In this document: positions 59,025-64,000 of the stretch, in pieces | Layout: each line of letters opens with the position of its first letter | Position numbering within the stretch: position 1 is the first letter of the stretch | Source of the DNA: Actinomycetota bacterium | Lineage (GTDB): Bacteria; Actinomycetota; Acidimicrobiia; Acidimicrobiales; RAAP-2 | Length of the DNA stretch: 64,000 nt | Assembly (NCBI GenBank): GCA_021324045.1 | Contig: JAJPJV010000038.1 | Coordinates: 1-64,000, forward strand | Reading direction: 5' to 3' | Translations under genes and position numbers: made by a program | The notes under the pieces: generated by a model | Databases searched by the model: none | Told to the model about the DNA's origin: nothing | The model's input: only the letters and a program-made list of their open reading frames with translations

Positions 59025-59638
59025 CTCCAATGCCCCCACTTTCACCCAGATCTTGCGAACCAATGGCCCTTGAGGTTTCCGCTCAAGACCAGACGGCGTT
59101 GGTTCACCGCAGTCTCGCAGTCGAAAAAGCAGGCGCCTAGGGGCAAAGGTCCCGGATGGCCATGCCGGCCAATAGCCGCTACCTGCAGGCAGCCGGGCGG
59201 AGCGAACGACCCTCAACGAGGCCAGTGCCTTTCCGGGGACAACGACCGCAGGTCGAGCCGATCGCTCCTTGCGTTCCGACTCGACCGGCCAGATCGCGCG
59301 TGGCCGTCGGGATCTCGCTGGCAGCTTGCCGACCAGGGGTCCCATCCCGCCGGGGGTGATCGGCGCGATGGAGGCCGTGCACATCCGATGAGTCCGCGTG
59401 GTCCAGCGGCTCCCTGCTCGACGGTCTAGGGAACCAACTCACGGTCGCTCGAGTGGAGGCGAGCGGACCGGCGGTGAGCGACGCCAGTCCCCTCGATGCC
59501 GTCGCATCGGCGCGTACCTGAGCGAGCCCGTCCGGTCCATCCAATGCCGGCTCAGCGCCGCTCCCCGACCGCACGCAGCGGACCTTCACGGCGAAACGGC
59601 CATGGGCCCGATCGACCAGGTCCGCGCTCCCACCGAGC
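59025..59638. other. Long intergenic region upstream of GltD-like/PFOR operon
   Basis: About 610 bases without a supportable gene; frames present are Arg-rich shadows. It should contain the promoter of the minus-strand redox operon. The one clear element is the inverted repeat at 59069-59087. No riboswitch or small RNA motif was recognised. Confidence 0.5.
59069..59087. promoter_or_regulatory. Inverted repeat CTTGAG-N7-CTCAAG upstream of redox operon
   Basis: CTTGAG (59069-59074) and CTCAAG (59082-59087) form a perfect palindrome with a seven-base spacer, 45-63 bases upstream of the ATG at 59024. It has the shape of a dimeric regulator site. It resembles the HspR (HAIR) half-site but with a spacer shorter by two bases. 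Confidence 0.45.
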
Positions 59639-61783
59639 TCAGGAGCCAGCCGCAGGGCAACGCAGTAACAGCACTGAACGACCCTCCAAGAGGACCTGGC
59701 TTCTCGCTCGCCACGTGCGCGGAGGTCCCTTGGGATCCGGATGACTCGGATCCCCCACGAACCCGCTGGCGGTATCGAGTTCTTCGATCCATTGCTCGCC
59801 TTGGAGCACCCGGGGGAGCGTGAAGGAGACGGCTGCTGCGGCGGCATTGCACAGCAGGTAGAAGGAGTCGTCGCGGATGCGCTCTCCCCGAGGACCCGGG
59901 TCTGGGATGGCGTCCCCGTTGAGGAACATGCCAAGTGATCGAGCCTCGTGGTCCGACCAATCCTCCTCGCTCATCTCACTCCCGTCGGGCCGGAACCAGC
60001 CGATGTCGGACAGCTGACTCCCATGGATCGGACGGCCATGGAAGAAACGCCGACGGCGAAAGACTGGGTGCCGTTTGCGCAGAGCGATGAGTCGCGTCGT
60101 AAAAACGAGCAGCTCGGTATCGACGTGGTCCCAATCGAACCACGACAGGGCGTTGTCCTGGCAGTAGGCATTGTTGTTCCCGCGCTGGGTCCTGCCGATC
60201 TCGTCGCCGCCGCAGACCATGGGGACCCCTTGGGACAGCAGCAGCGTCGCCAGGAAGTTGCGCTGCTGGCGATGGCGAAGTCCCTGGATCTCCTCGTCGT
60301 CGGTGGGGCCCTCCGTGCCGCAGTTCCACGAGCGATTGTCGTCGGCGCCACCCTCGTTGCCGGCGCCGTTGGCCTCGTTGTGTTTGCGGTCGTAGCTGAC
60401 CAGGTCGACCAGTGTGAACCCGTCGTGCGCGGTAACGAAATTGATGCTGGCATAGGGACGCCGACTTGATGCTTCGTAGAGATCTGAGCTTCCGGTAAGG
60501 CGGTAACCGAGATCGCCCAGCACAGCAGGCTTTCCTCGCCAGTAGTCGCGTACGGTGTCACGGAAGCGACCGTTCCATTCCGACCACAGCGGCGGAAAGT
60601 TCCCGATCTGGTACCCACCGGCCCCGAGGTCCCACGGCTCAGCGATGAGCTTGAGCTGGCTGACGACGGGGTCGCACTGGATCAGGTCGAAGAAGGCAGA
60701 GAGCCGGTCGACCTCGTGGAACTGGCGAGCGAGGCTGGCGGCGAGGTCGAAGCGGAAGCCGTCGACGTGCATATCGGTGGCCCAGTAGCGAAGAGAGTCC
60801 AAGATGAGCTGCAAAACGTGCGGGTGGCGCATGTTGAGCGTGTTGCCGGTCCCGGTGGTGTCGACGTAGTACCCGCGGTCGTTCTCCGCCAACCGGTAGT
60901 AGGCCGCGTTGTCGATTCCTTTGAAGCACAACATCGGACCGAGATGGTTGCCCTCAGCCGTGTGGTTGTAGACGACGTCGAGGATCACTTCGATGCCGGC
61001 CTCATGCAAGGCCTTCACCATCGCCTTGAACTCCTGGACGACCTCGGCAGGTTGGCCCCAGGAGCGGTACCCGTTGTGCGGCGCCAGGAAGCCAATCGAG
61101 TTGTACCCCCAGTAATTGCGCAGCCCTCGCTCCACGAGCGCGTGGTCATGGACGAACTGATGCACCGGGAGCAGCTCGATCGCCGTCACCCCGAGCTTCT
61201 CGAGGTACTCGAGTGCGACCGGATGGGCGAGTCCCGAATAGCTTCCGCGGAGCTCCTCGGGAACCCCGGGATGGGTAGCCGTGAACCCCTTCACGTGGAC
61301 CTCGTAGAGCACGGTCTCGTGCCAGGGGCGTCGGAGCGGATAATCGTGTCCCCAGTCGAAGTATGGGTTGATGACGAGGGCGCGCGGCATGAACGGGGCT
61401 GAGTCGGCGTCGTTGCGGGCAAGGACGTCGCCGCCCAGCGGGTACGGATAGAGGGCCTCCGTCCAGCGCACCTCCCCTTCGACGGCCTTTGCGTAGGGAT
61501 CGAGGAGCAGCTTCGCGGGATTGCAGCGCAGCCCTGCTGGCGCCTCGTACCGCCCGTACACCCGGTACCCGTAGCGCTGCCCGGGACCGACCCCCGGGAG
61601 ATAGCCATGCCAGCAATATGCCGTGCTCTCCGGAAGACGGACCCGGGTCTCGTTGCCCTGCGCGTCGAACAGGCACAGCTCGACCTGCTCGGCGACCTCG
61701 GTGAACACAGAGAAGTTGGTGCCCGCGCCGTCATAGGTCGCCCCCAGCGGGAACGGCTGGCCGGGCCAGACCTCCACCGTCAT
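59639..61783 (-). CDS. glgX: Glycogen debranching enzyme
   Basis: GlgX hydrolyses alpha-1,6 branches of phosphorylase-trimmed glycogen. The 714-residue protein has an N-terminal CBM48 domain (WPGQPFPLGATYDGAGTNFS) and a GH13 barrel with VILDVVYNHTAEGN, VDGFRFDLAASLAR (catalytic Asp), LIAEPWD (catalytic Glu) and FVTAHDGFTLVDLVSY (His-Asp), plus the GlgX marker NNAYCQDNALSWFDWD. ATG 61783 starts at the domain boundary. It diverges from glgA with about 240 bases between. Confidence 0.94.
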   Translation of the reverse strand: MTVEVWPGQPFPLGATYDGAGTNFSVFTEVAEQVELCLFDAQGNETRVRLPESTAYCWHGYLPGVGPGQRYGYRVYGRYEAPAGLRCNPAKLLLDPYAKAVEGEVRWTEALYPYPLGGDVLARNDADSAPFMPRALVINPYFDWGHDYPLRRPWHETVLYEVHVKGFTATHPGVPEELRGSYSGLAHPVALEYLEKLGVTAIELLPVHQFVHDHALVERGLRNYWGYNSIGFLAPHNGYRSWGQPAEVVQEFKAMVKALHEAGIEVILDVVYNHTAEGNHLGPMLCFKGIDNAAYYRLAENDRGYYVDTTGTGNTLNMRHPHVLQLILDSLRYWATDMHVDGFRFDLAASLARQFHEVDRLSAFFDLIQCDPVVSQLKLIAEPWDLGAGGYQIGNFPPLWSEWNGRFRDTVRDYWRGKPAVLGDLGYRLTGSSDLYEASSRRPYASINFVTAHDGFTLVDLVSYDRKHNEANGAGNEGGADDNRSWNCGTEGPTDDEEIQGLRHRQQRNFLATLLLSQGVPMVCGGDEIGRTQRGNNNAYCQDNALSWFDWDHVDTELLVFTTRLIALRKRHPVFRRRRFFHGRPIHGSQLSDIGWFRPDGSEMSEEDWSDHEARSLGMFLNGDAIPDPGPRGERIRDDSFYLLCNAAAAAVSFTLPRVLQGEQWIEELDTASGFVGDPSHPDPKGPPRTWRARSQVLLEGRSVLLLRCPAAGS

Positions 61784-61933
61784 CGACGCTAATCCGCTTC
61801 TCCGACCCTTGAGCCGTTTCGCTGCCAGCACCGCTTGAACGCACCGCTGGCTCTGGCACAGCTCAGATCCGTGCAGGTGCTGATGCGGTTTCGTCCCTCG
61901 AGGAGATCGGCGCGGTTCCGAGAAGAAAGGACC

Positions 61934-62074
61934 ATGGCCTCTGTTCGAACCGCGACACCTCGACGAGGATCCCTCGTGGTGCTCTCCTTCTTCGGGCTCG
62001 CTCGGGCGCGACCTCGTGATTCGTGTCATGGATCACGAGGTGGCATTCGTGCCCATCGGCACGAGCCGGCGTGA
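61934..62074 (+). CDS. Possible 46-residue upstream ORF overlapping glgA start
   Basis: ATG 61934 follows a good AAGAAAGGA site and opens a 46-codon frame starting MASVRTATPRRGSLVVLSFF. It ends inside the annotated 5' part of glgA in another frame. If translated, it would imply that the real glgA start is downstream (about 62151-62163) or that glgA is translationally coupled. No domain is seen. Confidence 0.25.
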   Translation: MASVRTATPRRGSLVVLSFFGLARARPRDSCHGSRGGIRAHRHEPA

Positions 62075-63617
62075 CACCGATGGGCTCGTGGCACCCGCTC
62101 GCAGGCGAAGCTGGGCGACGCCACGCGATCGACGCCCCAGGGGGCGCGCGGTGTTCGTGGTAATGGTGGCGTCCGAGTGCGCGCCCGTCGCCCAAGCCGG
62201 AGGCTTGGGCGAGGTGGTGTTCGGCCTCAGCGGGGAACTGGAGCGACGAGGCCACGCTGTCGATGTCATCGTGCCCAAGTACGACTGCATGCGTTACGAC
62301 CAGATCTTCAACCTCACGGTTGCGTACCACGACCTCGTCGTCCCTTGGTACGGCGGGGCGATTCCGTGCACGGTATGGTTCGGCTCGGTCTACGGGCGGC
62401 GCTGCTACTTCATCGATCCCCACTCGCCTGACGGCTATTTCAACCGCGGCCACCTGTACGGCTCCGACGACGACCCGATGCGTTTCGCCTTCTTCTCCAA
62501 AGCAGCCATGGAGTTCATGCTGAAGACCAACCGGCGGCCCGAGGTCATCCATTGCCACGACTGGCACACCGCCCTGATCCCGGTCTTGCTCTACGAGATC
62601 TACCAGTACGCCGGGATGCCGGACCAGCGGGTCTGCTTCACGATCCACAACTTCGCGCACCAGGGCATCACCGACGAGGCGGTGCTCCGGGCAGCCGGGC
62701 TCGAACCCGAGCGAGTCCTCACCGAGGATCGGTTGGCGGACCCCAGTGGCGGGTCGGTGAACCGCACGAAGGGCGGCATCGTCTACGCGAACTTCGTGAC
62801 CACGGTCTCGCCCCACTACGCGTGGGAGGCGAGGTACAGCGATCAAGGCATGGGGCTCAATCACACGCTCTCTCTTCACCAAGCCAAATTCGGCGGCGTC
62901 CTCAACGGGATCGACTACGACGTGTGGAACCCCGAGGTCGACCGCTTCATCCCGCAGCGCTACGGGGCGTCGACCCTGGAGAACAAATACGTGGACAAAG
63001 AAGCACTCCGTGATCGCCTCTTGCTCGAGCACACGTACGAGCCGCTCATCGCCTATGTGGGTCGGCTGGATCGCCAGAAAGGTGTCGAGCTCCTCCAGCA
63101 CGCCTTGTTCTTCGCACGTGCGCGCGGTGCGCAATTCGTGGTGATGGGCAACTGCTGGGACCCCGGGGTCGACGGCGATTTCTGGCACCTCAAGCACTTC
63201 TTAAACGACGACCCGAGCTGCCATCTCGAGCTCGGCTACGACGACGACCTCGCACACCTCATCTACGCGGGTGCCGATATGGTGCTCATGCCGAGCTTGT
63301 TCGAGCCTTGCGGACTCCCCCAGATGATCGCTGCACGGTATGGCACCGTCCCGATCGTCCGGGCAACCGGCGGGCTGGTCGATTCGGTCTTCGACCGTGA
63401 CTACTCCACGCGCCCTCCCGAGGATCGCAACGGATATACCTTCGACGGGGTAGACCCCCCTGCCGTCGAGTCGGCCCTACACCGGGCAATCGGCCTGTGG
63501 TACGGCTACCCAACCGAGTTCCGGCGCCTGATGCTCAACGGCATCTCCCAGGACCACTCCTGGGCCGAACCGGCCCAGCACTACCTCGACATCTACGAGT
63601 ACATCCGCCACAAATGA
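62028..63617 (+). CDS. glgA: Glycogen synthase (GT5)
   Basis: GlgA transfers glucose from a nucleotide sugar to the growing alpha-1,4 chain. The GT5 catalytic domain starts with VVMVASECAPVAQAGGLGEV, where the KxGGL Lys of E. coli-type enzymes is Gln; this fits the subgroup with the KYDCMRYD stretch that follows. Later landmarks are HCHDWHTALIPV, VTTVSPHYAWEA, GVLNGIDYDVWNP, YVGRLDRQKGVELL and MPSLFEPCGLPQMIAARYGT (catalytic Glu). About 45 residues before the conserved start are Arg-rich and unusual; starts at 62016 (GTG), 62028 (ATG) or near 62163 (ATG) are all possible. It leads into a GH57 gene. Confidence 0.88.
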   Translation: MDHEVAFVPIGTSRRDTDGLVAPARRRSWATPRDRRPRGRAVFVVMVASECAPVAQAGGLGEVVFGLSGELERRGHAVDVIVPKYDCMRYDQIFNLTVAYHDLVVPWYGGAIPCTVWFGSVYGRRCYFIDPHSPDGYFNRGHLYGSDDDPMRFAFFSKAAMEFMLKTNRRPEVIHCHDWHTALIPVLLYEIYQYAGMPDQRVCFTIHNFAHQGITDEAVLRAAGLEPERVLTEDRLADPSGGSVNRTKGGIVYANFVTTVSPHYAWEARYSDQGMGLNHTLSLHQAKFGGVLNGIDYDVWNPEVDRFIPQRYGASTLENKYVDKEALRDRLLLEHTYEPLIAYVGRLDRQKGVELLQHALFFARARGAQFVVMGNCWDPGVDGDFWHLKHFLNDDPSCHLELGYDDDLAHLIYAGADMVLMPSLFEPCGLPQMIAARYGTVPIVRATGGLVDSVFDRDYSTRPPEDRNGYTFDGVDPPAVESALHRAIGLWYGYPTEFRRLMLNGISQDHSWAEPAQHYLDIYEYIRHK

Positions 63618-63681
63618 CGACTCCTTCGAACTGCATCGCTGCTCGGTCCAAGCGCTCGCCCATGAGGGACGCTTGCTGCAG

Positions 63682-64000
63682 ATGACCGGGCCAGGAGGCC
63701 TGCCCCGCCTCCCTGAACAGATCGACGGGCTCCCCAACATCTGCGGATCCGATCCCCTTGTCAGCGAAGCCCTTCGGAATGCCCGCGAGGAGCCTGCCGA
63801 GACGGGCTTTGGGGGGATCGACAGCAGCTTCGGGATCGCTCTGCACATGCACCAGCCACTCATCCCTGCAGGGGGACCGGAGCTCCGCACAGCAGCGCTC
63901 ATCAGCAACCTGGAGTGGATGCTGGCCAACCCTCACATCGCAGACAACCACAACGCAGCAGTCTTCCTGTCGTGCTACAAGCGTATGGGGGTGTTCATCC
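63682..64000 (+). CDS. Glycoside hydrolase family 57 protein, N-terminal part, cut by window edge
   Basis: The frame reads MTGPGGLPRLPEQIDGLPN and then FGIALHMHQPLIPAGGPE, whose HMHQP is conserved region 1 of GH57 amylases and branching enzymes, followed by AALISNLEWMLANP. It runs off the right edge. The start is uncertain: ATG 63682 has no ribosome binding site, a TTG lies at 63673, and the frame is open back into glgA without a start codon. An ATG right at the glgA stop (63614) is in another frame and closes after 24 codons. The role is probably storage-polysaccharide branching or breakdown together with glgA and glgX. Confidence 0.75.
   Translation, partial: MTGPGGLPRLPEQIDGLPNICGSDPLVSEALRNAREEPAETGFGGIDSSFGIALHMHQPLIPAGGPELRTAALISNLEWMLANPHIADNHNAAVFLSCYKRMGVFI

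Noticed and set aside
59069-59087. HspR (HAIR) box before the PFOR operon
   Set aside because: Half-sites match in part, but the spacing between CTTGAG and CTCAAG is seven instead of nine bases and the operon is not a chaperone operon; kept only as an unassigned palindrome.
1-64000. CRISPR array, tRNA, rRNA or prophage
   Set aside because: No spaced direct-repeat array, cloverleaf, rRNA core or phage structural genes were recognised by reading; only two short tandem repeats were found.

Overview
The window is about 64 kb of high-GC DNA with dense, often overlapping genes. It encodes MshC (mycothiol synthesis, known only from Actinobacteria), a PspA homologue, many GTG/TTG starts and several apparently leaderless genes whose start codon sits exactly six bases after a TANNNT hexamer. 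Pyruvate:ferredoxin oxidoreductase, anaerobic-type cobalamin synthesis, CO-dehydrogenase maturation genes and iron/redox functions fit a deep-branching actinobacterium such as an acidimicrobiial. That placement is inference from gene content, not from a marker-gene tree.

Region 1 (1-12.8 kb) is a cobalamin block. A partial cobU runs off the left edge behind a cobalamin riboswitch and diverges from cobO. Then follow cbiA (apparently starting at CTG), an ABC exporter, and a tightly overlapped run cbiL-cbiF-cbiD-cbiET-cbiGH-ferredoxin-cbiC/cbiX with three fused enzymes. Region 2 (13-16.8 kb) is a five-gene redox module: a single-span membrane protein with a Ser/Thr-rich tail, ApbE flavin transferase, a ferric-reductase-like membrane protein, a NuoF-like SLBB flavoprotein and a three-cysteine ferredoxin. 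A methyltransferase and a cyclic-nucleotide-binding protein follow.

Region 3 (18.5-24.5 kb) holds maturation genes of the molybdenum CO dehydrogenase/xanthine dehydrogenase family (a MobA-like transferase, two XdhC-type proteins, mogA, coxG, coxE, coxD) without the structural coxMSL genes. A 50-bp perfect inverted copy of part of xdhC lies in the control region between the xdhC-type gene and mogA. Region 4 (24.7-33.3 kb) has pspA, a branched-chain amino acid ABC system with fused LivH-LivM-LivG plus LivF, and an FbpABC-type ferric iron importer. The importer diverges from a DtxR-family regulator through a palindromic operator.

Region 5 (33.4-43.9 kb) carries stress and thiol functions: DtxR, a LOG-like protein, UspA, a CBS-pair protein, DUF302, a Gly/Tyr-rich coiled-coil protein, mshC, a decayed IS256-type transposase, Hsp20, a lipoamide dehydrogenase/mercuric reductase-like flavoprotein, and a protein disulfide oxidoreductase fused to thioredoxin reductase. 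Region 6 (44.2-49.7 kb) is a putative arginine-to-glutamate operon: PutA, an archaeal-type ornithine cyclodeaminase and an arginine-dihydrolase-like enzyme. Region 7 (49.9-59.0 kb) has a DrrAB-like exporter, an SDR dehydrogenase, and an opposing operon of a GltD-like Fe-S flavoprotein, PFOR and a dihydroorotate-dehydrogenase-like protein. Region 8 (59.6-64 kb) is glycogen metabolism: glgX, glgA and the start of a GH57 glycosidase.

No tRNA, rRNA or CRISPR array was recognised.
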